Shown here one piece after another: positions 1-10,359 of a stretch of 64,000 nucleotides of DNA. Under the pieces are notes generated by a model that worked only from the letters and a program-made list of their open reading frames with translations, made no database searches and had not been told where the DNA came from. The position numbers and the translations under genes were made by a program. The number at the start of each line of letters is the position of its first letter. Positions within the stretch are counted from its first letter, which is position 1. Source of the stretch: Himantopus leucocephalus (lineage: Eukaryota; Chordata; Aves; Charadriiformes; Recurvirostridae); contig RSEF01000005.1 in the NCBI GenBank assembly GCA_003993805.1, positions 38,597,174 to 38,661,173 on the forward strand, given 5' to 3'.

Positions 1-134
1 GCATAGGTCTGGGCGGTTCCCAGCAGGCAGACGGGGTGAACACAGCCACTGAGGCACGCACTAGCAAAGCTGTGTTTGCCTGGGCGTGTGAGGAAGGGAG
101 AACGCACAGACCAGAAAGAATGGAGGAGAACGGA

Positions 135-195
135 AGCATTAGACAGAACCACAGCAGCACAGGTNAGCATTAGACAGAACCACAGCAGCACAGGT
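135..195. other. Single-N assembly join with duplicated flanks (30 bp)
   Basis: The N at 165 separates identical 30-bp copies (135-164 and 166-195, AGCATTAGACAGAACCACAG…). It is best read as unmerged contig overlap, not a biological tandem repeat. Confidence 0.9.
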
Positions 196-1403
196 GGTTT
201 GTCCCAATTGAAAAAAAACAAACACGAAAAACATCACAGGTAAAGCAGGTGGACTCATATTTACTAGTAAAAACTGTAAAATCAAGTTTAGCACAAAACA
301 CAACAGCCTTCTCCCACTTTCATGACAGAGCATATTGAAGCATGTGCACTTTTCAAACAACTGCCTGGTAGTTATAGCGCTTAACCGAATGTGGGATACC
401 CATCTGGGGATACCTGTCTAATGTTTATCACAAACTACAGTTGAAAAGCACCTCTCCTACCTTCTCACAGAGAACACAACTCACCAGGATAAAGACAAGC
501 CTGGAATGGTGGCAGTGGGACTCCCTATGCCTCCTGCTGAGTTCCTCCACTTTGGTTGCACAGGGTATTATGGGCTGGGAAACAAAGGACCTGGGATCTT
601 TGCCCAGTGATAAGGAACCTCACTAGAGGGAAGGGAATCTGAGATTTAAAGGTTCCTGTCCCCTGGACTGTACATTATCTTTTTATACTAAACAGTGTAT
701 AAACAGTCCATGGAGCAGGAACGGGCACTCAAGTCTCTCCCCCTCCCATATCTACGCTCTCCTCACTGGCATACTTCGCTGTCTCTTCTCTGGCCCAAGA
801 ACATTGTGTTTTTTGTTAGGAAGTGGCTCTGCTTCAATATCAGGAAGAAGAAATCCCACCCTGCCCAGCCTAGTAGAAAGGGGCAATCTCCATGCGGGCC
901 ACTGCCCTGGGATGTACCCAGGCTGGGAGTGGTCCTGTTCATCCAGCTGTATTTTGTTTCTCTGCAGCAGCATGCTTCTGTAAATTCTTCACAGATAAAA
1001 ATGAACACAGCAAAGCAACTGTGGAAGCAGATTCCTAATCCCTTAAGTTTAAAGATAATATTAAGAAAAAGCTTTTTCAAACAGACATATGAAGGACATC
1101 AGATTTTTTTTTTTGATGAAAAAAGTGGAAGAAGAAACAGAAAGACTATCCAGATGTAAGTGATGATCACTAGCAAGCAATGACACCAAAACCAGAAGCA
1201 AAAGAAATTACATCAAACAGGACACTCATGCTTATATTGAAGGTACCAAAGATGGAAAATGAATAATTTGCATGGAGAAAAAAAAAATATTATGGTATAT
1301 CTTAAAGCACTAGTTAGAAGCCAGATCTTGTGGCTTCCAAGCCCTTTGACAAAATCAAGCAACAGGCTGATGGGTAGGAACTCGGTTCTGCTGAATACAC
1401 AGA

Positions 1404-1533
1404 CCTGATCCTGTAAAACATAAGCACAAGCTTACATCTGAGCAGATCAGTGGTTCTACTGACTTACAGGACTGTTAACATGATTGAAATTTAAAGGTAA
1501 GTATATGCTACAGTGCTTTGCTGAATTAGGACC
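1404..1533. mobile_element. Palindromic MITE-like ancient repeat
   Basis: The left end, CCTGATCCTGTAAAACATAAGCAC, and the right end, GTGCTTTGCTGAATTAGGACC, are imperfect inverted repeats of each other. They flank a centre (GGTTCTACTGACTTACAGGACT) that recalls the 'CCCATTGACTTCAATGGGACT' core of a palindromic repeat widespread in reptiles and birds. It is therefore probably a decayed non-autonomous DNA-transposon copy. I cannot name the family with certainty. Confidence 0.5.
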
Positions 1534-3594
1534 AAATTGTGCATGCATTTGCTGGCTTGAAACTCTCTACCCAAGACTGTTTCTGCATATCTGAACTACT
1601 GGCAACAACTGTCATGACCAACAGATTAAACCTCTTGCATTTGAAAAACACAGCGTTCGCTGGGTTATTTCCTTTTGGGCATATATTAGCAGATATAGCT
1701 ATAGCAGTCCACATTAAACTGGGCTATGGGCTCTCTCCAGATGGTCTCCAATCACTAACAGTTGACACTGAAAATACACAGACTGATGTTGTACTCTAGC
1801 AGCAGTCTCTTTATTTTGCTTTTAGTTATTTATCACTGTCTAAGATGCTTTGTCCTTTGCAGGTGCTTTTCTCACTCCACAGACTAATAAAGAAATTTTA
1901 GACTATTTTAGACTATGTGCTGAAGTTAGATGACAGGAATCCCACATTTGGAAAACAGACAAGGATTAACATACCACATTTTAGGCAACAAAATTTTACA
2001 TACCCATTTAACACTCTCCGAACAAAATATTACTGTTGGAAATAGTCAGTGCACGAGCTGATGGATCTTGTCTCAAAGGGAAGCTAACTGTTCACTAGTT
2101 TGTACACTGAGTCCAGGATTCTGATGCAGATCTCTCAATTCAGAGGAAAGTAACAAGATGCACCCAAAGACTTGAGTAATGTCACTCCTGCTCCCTGCTG
2201 TTGCAAGCAGGCAACCACTTGGAAAACTAGGAGTACTATTGATCTCACCCCTGCTGATCCAATGGTCCACTGTGAGCATTCATTTCAGTTAAGTAGCATG
2301 GCTTCTGCTCCATACTCCCTGCGGCTGCCAGTAACTCCCCATTGCTCCATAAATAGTGCTTACAGCTTTCCCAGCATGGATCCATTTTTCTCTGTTTTCA
2401 TCAATGTTGTGCTTGCTTTACTGTGGCACCACAAAGAATTTCCCATCTGCCCACAAGTGCCAGGAGTCAAGCCCATATATTCAGGATGGGATACTTATCT
2501 CCTTTTCTATAGTCCCAGAAGAGAGATCCCAACTTCCCCGACTCAGAGAATGGCCTTGGCAAATGCCCAGATAATTCATCTGACAGCTTCAATCAGCTGT
2601 TCAGTTAACTCCCTGCTTTCGCCTTCTTCTGTCCTTTCCATTCCTCCAGCTTCTACAGTTATATTCTGCTTTTTACCTGCTATGAAATCCGAATCCTGTC
2701 AGTCTTGCTCCATTTTCCACCAGTGGAAATCCCACAACCTCAGTGAGCTAACATTCACCTCCCAGCCCCAGCAGAAGTGTTTCTACTATTTGAAATTCCT
2801 TTTATAAACTATTTTTAACACTGACACAGGGGCTTAAAATGGAACTATTGCAACATAAATTCAAGCACACCTCTACCCTAGCATACGGGATAAAATCCAT
2901 CACAAACAACGAAAAGTTGCTTTACAATGTTGCCTTTACCTTAACAAATGAAAAACATCAGTCAGCTCAACACTTTCTTGCGTAAGTCAGCTGTCTTACC
3001 ATAGTTTACCACGTGTTATCAGCTCTTTCTATGTGATTACCAATCAGCGCTCCACATCTGATGCATTTTAATGTTTTTCAGGGATGCCTTTCTCAGGCAT
3101 TTGAAAGTTATATTGCTACATGAATGTATAGGGAAGGTTTGAGAAAAATGTTTAATTAAGAAAAAACACATACAATTTAGGGCTCATAAAAGCGCCAAAT
3201 TGATGGCAGAGAAAGTATAAATCTTTCTAACATGGCCCACAAATTCACATCATATTTGACCTGACAGAATAGTTCATTTGTCACATCCATTTGATTCCTA
3301 GCTTTTTTATTGAGGTTGCCAATGAAGGTAACAGTAAGTGCAGGTGATTTTGTTGAAAGGAAATCTGTTCATTAGGAACTGGACAGATACCAGCAACTCA
3401 TTTTGCAGAGGCCATTGACGCGGCAGTGGTAGCAGCTTTCCATTACTACCTAGGTATGTCACAGTCAAATCAAAGACTAAGGCAAAAGGTTCTTCTAGAT
3501 CCTGCTGCTAATCCCCAGAGCTCTTTCACCAGATTATACAGAAACTAGATGCTCATTGGGTAGAGTGACAGGCAAAAACTCAACCCAAACTTTA

Positions 3595-3757
3595 ATACTG
3601 TCACCAGCTTTCTCTGTGACCTTGTGCAAGCCACTTTCTATGGAGCAGTTTTTCCAAGCTTAAAAATGAGAATAATAAATTCTCTTTGAGATAATGCTTT
3701 GGAAGTTTAGATGAAGTGTTCTCTCTAATAGCCAAGTAATATTATTATTAATACTAT
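3595..3757 (+). mobile_element. MIR-like SINE 3' portion
   Basis: CTCTGTGACCTTGTGCAAGCCACTTTC is close to the MIR core-to-tail segment TGTGACCTTGGGCAAGTCACTT. It is followed by the expected CAGTTTTTCC, AAAAATGAGAATAATAA and TTTGAGATAATGCTTTGGAAG, and ends in ATTATTATTA. The order and spacing fit MIR in plus orientation. The tRNA-derived head is missing. Confidence 0.6.
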
Positions 3758-4210
3758 CGTGGCAGTTCAGCAACATGACAGCAAAGATAACCTCATAACT
3801 GAAATCCAAGATTATTTTAAATTGTTTAAGGCGCTGATTCAACAAAGCATTTGAGTTTATCTCTTTTTGATAAAAGTTTATATTGATGTGTTACTCTGAT
3901 CGTAGGTATTCCATTATAACTGAGCAATTATAGTTGCTCATATCAGAGAGCTTCCACTCTTAACTTATAATATGCCATGGCTGCTGTCACATGAAAAGCT
4001 TGCATTAGTCATCTAGTTTGTCCCACTTTTTGACGATAGGTCCCCTCAACAAAATTTCTTTTGGCTGCATTGTCTTCTTCTTTTCCAACCTTTCCCCCAT
4101 ACCTCAGACGTCCATCCATGGACCCAAACTTCTTTATTACTAAGATCTTCCTTCTCAGATATCTTTGCTCTGCTCTAAATACCCGTTCCCTAGATTTTTT
4201 TATTTTTCAG

Positions 4211-4611
4211 GGCCCTGAGGGCACAAATAAGCCTGGGCTTACGGTGCAGCAAATGGTCTGGGCCTTCCCCCACCCTGCCCACAGCCCAGGGCTCCATGTC
4301 AGCCCCCCGGGGCTGTCAGCCCCTGCCCCAGCGACACCGCAGCAGGGCCGCTCTCCACCTCCCTACAGCCCTGCCCTGCCCTGCCTGGCCATGGGCCCCA
4401 CCGAGTCGGGTCCACATCCCGGCCTGGCCTCAGCCAGTCCCCAGGGAGGTGCCCACTGCCCAGGAGTGGGGCTGCCCCGGTGTCCCCCCGGTGTCCCCCC
4501 GCTGCCCCGCTCCTGGTTGGGTGGTGGGACGGGCCCTGGCTGCCCGGCCCTGCCATGACAGACCGCCATGGGCAGCCCTCGATGCTACGGGCGCCCAGCC
4601 CCCAGGGAGTA
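4211..4611. other. GC-rich block of unknown origin (possible retroinsertion)
   Basis: About 400 bp of strikingly C-rich sequence with many CpGs sits inside AT-rich intron and has abrupt edges. Its left edge abuts TTTTTTTATTTTTCAG, which on the minus strand would be an A-rich tail following the block, so a minus-strand retroinsertion is possible. It contains a short tandem of CCGGTGTCCCCC units at about 4477-4500. Open frames cross it on both strands (for example 4299-4556 minus), but these are expected where stop codons are rare, and the translations are low-complexity Pro/Gly/Ala-rich with no family I recognise. It is not obviously CR1. I see no clear target-site duplication. Confidence 0.6.
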
Positions 4612-4929
4612 GACAGCTGAATTTAGATCCTATCTCCCACCTTCCTAGATCACTTGTCGCTATCACATCGAACATAGCCCCCCCTCAACCAACTCCTCAT
4701 CACCTGTTCCCATTTCACTGCTGTCTTTCCAAGTATGCCCTTAACCAATTTTATTCTACAGTTTTCCCACCTCTTACTGCAACAGATCCCACCTCTCTAG
4801 CCTACTATCTAGGCCATCTGTGCTTCTGTTCCATTAAACACTTAGCACGATGTGCTGTAATCTGCAAATTAGTTCAAAAATGGAAAACTTTAAAACTTCA
4901 GGCAGAAAGACTTGTGGAGGGGAGGACGG

Positions 4930-5070
4930 GGGAGCATAAGGACAGCCATACAGGTCAGACCAACGTCTGTCTAGTACCAAATCTTGCCTCTGAGAGGGAT
5001 GGTGAGAGATTGTAAAAAGCAGGGAAAGCTTAGAGGAATCTTTCCTGGTCTATCCTCCCCTATTCCAGCA
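4930..5070 (-). mobile_element. Ancient CR1/L3 LINE 3' end fragment
   Basis: The plus-strand sequence GAGCATAAGGACAGCCATACAGGTCAGACCAACG, followed by GTCTGTCTAGTACCAAATC, is the inverted terminal part of the old amniote CR1 family (the 'CATAAGAACTGCCATACTGGGTCAGACC' pattern). It is the same family as the element at 15735-17000. The inner end fades around 5070-5100. It ends about 200 bp beyond the NPAS3 donor at 5280. Confidence 0.65.
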
Positions 5071-5280
5071 AGAAGTCCTGCAAATTATAGTTTTGAATTT
5101 ACCTTTATCCTCTAAGAATGTAATGAAAATGAAGGTGATGATGATGAGAGTGAATTCAGTGCTCTCAAACAACACCAACATGACATTGCAGGAGTTAGAA
5201 ATTTCAAAACTTTTTGCCAAGCCCATGGAACAAAGAATACACACAGCTAAAACAAAGAAAAAAGGAGCTAAAAGCTGTAC

Positions 5281-5474
5281 CTATTTTCACAGTAAATGAT
5301 ATTGAGGTCCATATTCACACGAGTGACAAACATGTGGCAGTCAATCCTGACTTCATTAATTGTAGGAGGTGGCAAAGCATGAGCAACGACAACAAGTCCC
5401 ATGATTTGGCTGGGTACTGTCCGTCCGTGGGACAGTGACACTCTCAGACGTAACCGGCCTGTTATATGAATCAC
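5281..5474 (-). CDS. NPAS3: NPAS3 internal exon (end of PAS-A, linker, start of PAS-B), 194 bp
   Basis: This is the next NPAS3 coding exon after 33300-33418. On the minus strand it is preceded by a long T-rich tract ending in TTTTCCAG and closes at AATAG|GTACAG. It encodes 64 whole codons plus two bases (AG) of an Arg codon completed in the following exon, which is outside the window. The peptide begins [17 protein letters not shown], continuing directly from SSGYK in the upstream exon; this joined SGYKVIH segment is typical of the last strands of PAS-A in SIM/NPAS proteins. The middle ([15 protein letters not shown]) is the final PAS-A strand and inter-domain linker. The end ([20 protein letters not shown]) is the opening of PAS-B. 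PAS domains in this family carry the dimer contacts. Translation past the donor adds only a few residues before a stop, which supports the chosen 3' border. The frame is intact and reads as a functional exon. Confidence 0.97.
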
Positions 5475-6277
5475 CTGGAAAATAAAAACAATAAAAGAAA
5501 CCCCAGTGAATTCTGGATGCAACTGTGACATCAGTTTCTTTTAAAGGATAGCATTCCCTGCAGACCACTTAACACAGCTAAAAATTGTACTAAGTAACTG
5601 CCAGTATTAGTGTTAAGCTTATTAATATTGGCTGTCAACATGTCCTATATGTCCTCATGGCAAAAAAGAAGACAAGAACGAAACAGGCAAATGCTTCACA
5701 TTCATCAAATAAAACCCTCAGAACTCCTATGCTATTGATTTTTGTTGTGGTGGTTGTTACACAAAGAGAGAAGAAGAAAAAAACCAAACTAGAAATTCAA
5801 CAAAGGAGGAGAGGGGGATAAAACAGAAATAATGAAGGTATAAACTAATAAAATATTAATTTTATAACATTTGGAGATTGAATATGATACAGAAATATTG
5901 GCAGTTTTGAAAGTTTTCCAGAATGGATTTAATTGAATTGCTAGTCACCTACATCGTGGAGACACTGCTCACAGCCTCGTATTACTTCTTTGCGGTTGGC
6001 AATTTGAGAAGCAACAGCCTAGAAGTGATCAATGAGCTCAGCTGCAGGATGGTCTTCCTGCATCCACAGCAAGCTTTTTAAGAGCTGGTAGACACACAAT
6101 GCCTTTGCCTGGTGCACTTCGTATGTATAGAGACCTCTGGGGGTGGAAGGTTTCTTTCCCTATTCAGAAGATAATGCCAGAAGATGCCCGGGAGATCCAA
6201 TTGCACCCCTGGAGAGTGAAATTCTAAGAATGCTAATCCACCACTTTCAGTTTCACTCCTTCTGTGATAACTAATTT

Positions 6278-6383
6278 CCTCATTAACTAATGAAGAAATA
6301 GCTAAAAGAAATAGGATTAAATTCACAGGAGGGGCAGTAATAGTATATTTCGCTCCTTCCAGCTAGGCTTGCATGTGTATCTG
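6278..6383 (+). repeat. 106-bp direct repeat, copy 1
   Basis: This segment, starting CCTCATTAACTAATGAAGAA and ending CTAGGCTTGC plus 10 bases, recurs at 7161-7266. By eye the two copies have the same length with 7 mismatches (about 93% identity) and no indel. Flanks on both sides are unrelated. It does not look like any repeat family I know. Confidence 0.95.
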
Positions 6384-7160
6384 TTCTGTAGATAAATAAA
6401 GGGGTTGTTTTTTCAACAAAAGTATATAAACACAGCACCAATGCAGACATCAAAGTGAAATCAGAAACTGCAGTTCCTGTACTCAGGGATAAGACAACCA
6501 TAAGAACCAGGAGTTGCAGGCTGTCCCAGATTTTCACCCTCAAAGTGTGTTACAACATCAACACGAAGCAAAGGCTTCTAGGAGATGAGGGTCCCTTTCA
6601 CTGTGATCCCAGACTCACTACCCAGAGGCCAACAGAGATGTTGGTTGGTACCAAGTGGACTGGAGGAGGTGACAGAGATGGGATGTAGTTATATACCCAC
6701 TGATGCTCATCTCACAAAGACAGCAGCCAAACTCTGCTTCTGATCTGAGATTGATTGTTAATAGAAAGTGAGAGAGAAGAAAATCTTTCATTAATAAGAC
6801 TGCAAACCACAAAGTGCGTCCAAATTCAAATCTAATTCATGCTAGCACATCTGTGATCTAAGCCTTGAAGTTTGTTTCTTTTTTTTTTTAACCTAATCAT
6901 TAAAATATCTCCTTTCTCACCTATTTTACATTTCTACTCCAGCCAGTCTGGTGAATCTGAATGAGGAAAGCGATTAGCTGCTGTGTTTGTCCATTTCAGT
7001 TACGGGTTTCTGACCACCCACATTTGAAGTAATTATTGCCTAAACTCACACTAAATGCACCTTCCAAGAGCAAACTATTCTATGAATATTTGAAAAAGTT
7101 CCTAAAGGCAAGGATGCAAAAACACCATTTCAAACACACTTTATTTTTTTTTTCTCAAGA

Positions 7161-7266
7161 CCTCATTAACTAATGAAGAAATAGCTACAAGAAATAGGAT
7201 TAACTTCACAGGAGGGGCAGTAATAGTATATTTTGCTCCTTCTAGCTAGGCTTGCATATACATCTG
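7161..7266 (+). repeat. 106-bp direct repeat, copy 2
   Basis: Second copy of the segment at 6278-6383, starting 883 bp further on. It shares the block CACAGGAGGGGCAGTAATAG exactly; four of the seven differences are isolated substitutions and three cluster in the last 12 bases. Confidence 0.95.
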
Positions 7267-8509
7267 CTTTTTATCATTATCTGTCTCTCTTTATCATGCA
7301 GCTTCAGCTTACTGCAAAAACTCAAATCTGTAAATGCTTGGAAAAAATGCTGATGGATAGCTAGTAATAATGTGAAAAATAATCTTATACTGAACGTGCT
7401 ATGCAAAAGTATTGTTGTTCTGTTGTTTTTTCATAAGAGTCCTTATGCTAATATGTTTGAAGTTGGCACTATCACTTGAGGGAATTTTTAAGATATATCA
7501 TAGTGAAAATCCATTTATCTCTTCCTTGTATTTTTTGAAACCTCCACGTCATTTGCAGCTAAATATCAACATGATTTGTTTTTGAACAACTCTGTATTCA
7601 GTCAGTACCTCACCTCTGATTCATCATCTGAAATACACCTCAGATGTAGTATTACCCCAAGAGACAGTTCCAAACCTGCCAGACCCACCATATATTAACA
7701 TTGTTGAATTTCAAGAGAGTTTGCTTCCAGATTCAAATTATTTAGCTTGTTCCTAGCTCTATCATGGATCAAAACATGTTCTGAATCCCCATGTGAATTC
7801 GAATTTTAGGGGTCAGAACTCAATTGCATTCTGATTCTGTGCACTGGGAAATGTTCAGCAAACTGCCCATCAGTTCCAGTGCCTGTGTGCCTCTAAAGAA
7901 ACTGTATTTCCATGCCTGAAATCCCTTTCTATGACAACATTAGTCAAACGCACCAAGTGGGAAATCTAATTGGTAGTAAAAAACAATTCTAGCTGTCATG
8001 ACCTTGTCTACATTGTGAGTATTGCCACTTTTAACACTGGTTCATTTGAACTGGGATTAAGGGTGATAGGAATTATAGGGTCAATTATCTCCGGTAGCTA
8101 AAATTAATCTCTTTATAATTCAATCCCACAGCACTAGTCTATCATATCCTAAAGCAGTATTATGACTTTAATGAAGCTAAATTGCAAGAATAAACTGTTT
8201 TATGAAGGACAATACTTGGATCCAAATGTAAATATTTAACAAAAATTTGCTAGGAATAGTCTGAAAATCAAAAGTAATTGCAGCTCTTCTGTGCAGTTTT
8301 CTTTATAAATGCTTTCTTCTGAAAAGTATGCAACAGTCCAAATCCATTTTTAAACTATAATTGTCTTCTTTCTAATAATGCTATATGAATAGACCGGCAC
8401 GTTAGATGTCACAGGAAGAAAAGACAGTGATACTGTCTTCTGTCCATTACTAAAAGGTGCGTGAATGCTACACTCCTGATCACAGGCATCGTCAGAAACT
8501 TTGTTTGTC

Positions 8510-8614
8510 GAGAGCTGTACAGATTTCCCCAGCATTTCTCCATCTCCCTCTTAAATGCAATNGAGAGCTGTACAGATTTCCCCAGCATTCCTCCATCTAC
8601 CTCTTAAATGCAAT
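8510..8614. other. Single-N assembly join with duplicated flanks (52 bp)
   Basis: The N at 8562 separates 8510-8561 from 8563-8614. The copies differ at two positions, as expected for error-prone contig ends or two haplotypes. Confidence 0.9.
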
Positions 8615-9631
8615 TTAGCAAGACTCCTTTTCTTACTCTAATGGGAGCTGGACTGGGTTAACAGTTCAGAGACTTTTTTGCTTACAAACTGTTTATTGGC
8701 AGGTGTTGTAACTCGCATGATGATTTCATCCTCTAGAAGCAGAGGGAAATCTTATGGTCAAAATAAACCTTGTGATCAGATCTAGACCAGGATTTAATAT
8801 AGGTCATTCCACCCTGTATTACTGCTTGTAGTGTAACCTAGTTGTGTAAGAGTTATACTTGGATAGACAGGTGGGTGAACCAAAAAGCATCCTGTAACAA
8901 TAAAAATTTTAACATTGTGAAATGAGTATAACACATACGCTGCTGCAAAGATGTCACACTGAAGCAAAACAAATACTATAAAAATCTTCTGTACTGTTTA
9001 ATTGTTTTGTTAAAAAAATTCTAAATCAACTTTGCTTGACGCTCCAATATTGGAAAAAAAAAATCATTATTTGGCTTTTATTTTTAGCTGATTAGAAAAG
9101 GGATTTGCAAAATATTGTAAGTACATGTAAACACAGTTTATGAGTGTGAGAGTGTTAACAAGCCACATTGCTTGGACAAATATATATTTCTTTTCCCTGC
9201 CATATGCTCTCTTTAGTCATCTGTTAGCGATAAGCACTTAGATGTGCTCTACTAATGTCTACTCATTATAAACAAGCACATCACAAAGACCTTGATAAAA
9301 CCTTCCCTCTGTCAATACTTAAGGAAAGGAAAGCCCAGCAATTGAAAAACACATCTGGAACCTGCTCATCATCCTTTAAATCTAAATCTCACCTCTGGAG
9401 ATGGAAATACTTTCTTTGTCAAAAGACATCTTTAAATATTACATCCATTTTTTCACATACATGTGATGTCAGAGTAAGGACGTGCATTACCAGAGGCTAT
9501 AAAAACCTGCAAGCATGAAAAATCTGTGAATTTCACCTTTCATATGTCTCTGTGTTCTTCAGAACTTAAACTTCCATTAGAAAGACATTTCTAAACTATT
9601 TCTTTTGTTCCCTGTGTAAATCACTATGCCA

Positions 9632-9731
9632 NNNNNNNNNNNNNNNNNNNNNNNNNNNNNNNNNNNNNNNNNNNNNNNNNNNNNNNNNNNNNNNNNNNNN
9701 NNNNNNNNNNNNNNNNNNNNNNNNNNNNNNN
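9632..9731. other. Assembly gap (100 N)
   Basis: Exactly 100 unknown bases, a size commonly used as a placeholder for a gap of unknown length. Real sequence of unknown extent is missing from the NPAS3 intron. Confidence 0.98.
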
Positions 9732-10272
9732 TAAATTTGAAGCCTTAAAATTATTGCTTGGACCCAAATTTTGAGAAGACAGTCATGTATGAAAACATCC
9801 TAATTCAGTTTGTGTGCCTAGATATTTATTTAGCTGTCTTAGGAACAACTCACACAAACATTTATCCCTCTTTACAGAAACAACTGTGATTCACAAGGAT
9901 ACATATATTTGTTTTGGTGTCTCAAAAATGTTATTTTATACTTCCAAAATCAACACCCAAATCTTTAAAACACAATTAATATGAACTGCTAAAATTGGCT
10001 GAAGAAATATCAAACTATAGCCATGTTCTTATATTTTTCTTCACTCACAGATACATGGACACGCATCTCAAAAACTGCTTGTGAAACGAGCGAGACAAAT
10101 GTTTTAATGCTCCACAAGGTAAAGGGTTCCTACATGGTTTCAGGTGATTTCTAAACTCAGACTGAACATTTGGAAACAGGCTTTCCTCTGGACTTTTCAA
10201 AGAAAACCGAGTCCACTGTCACATCTGTAGTTCACACAGGGATATCCTAAAGGCTCTCCTTTTCTGACATCA

Positions 10273-10359
10273 AAATATATTCATGCCTATCAACCTAAAC
10301 TTCAGTATTCGTTTCNAAATATATTCATGCCTATCAACCTAAACTTCAGTATTCGTTTC
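10273..10359. other. Single-N assembly join with duplicated flanks (43 bp)
   Basis: The N at 10316 separates identical 43-bp copies (10273-10315 and 10317-10359). Confidence 0.9.

Larger units (their letters stand above)
1..5280 (-). other. NPAS3: NPAS3 intron downstream of exon 5281-5474 (partial)
   Basis: This stretch begins at the donor GTACAG and runs off the window. The next exon, which should complete the split Arg codon and continue into PAS-B, is not visible, so the intron is at least 5,280 bp long. It holds an assembly duplication at 135-195, a MITE-like repeat, a MIR tail, a GC-rich block and an old CR1 3' end, listed separately. The remaining sequence (about 200-1400, 1535-3590, 3760-4210) shows nothing I can name. 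Confidence 0.85.

Noticed and set aside
135..195. Tandem 30-bp repeat
   Set aside because: The intervening N and the same pattern at five other sites point to an assembly artefact.
695..1159. A 154-codon plus-strand open frame
   Set aside because: No recognisable domain and no promoter or splice context. It lies in the NPAS3 intron on the opposite strand and overlaps other chance frames.
4061..5015. Overlapping plus-strand open frames of 165 and 239 codons
   Set aside because: They run through the GC-rich block, where stops are rare, and then into intron and an old CR1 end. The translation is low-complexity Pro-rich and shows no domain.
5134..5153. GATG-rich run near the NPAS3 exon as a microsatellite
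   Set aside because: Too short and irregular to count as a tandem repeat.
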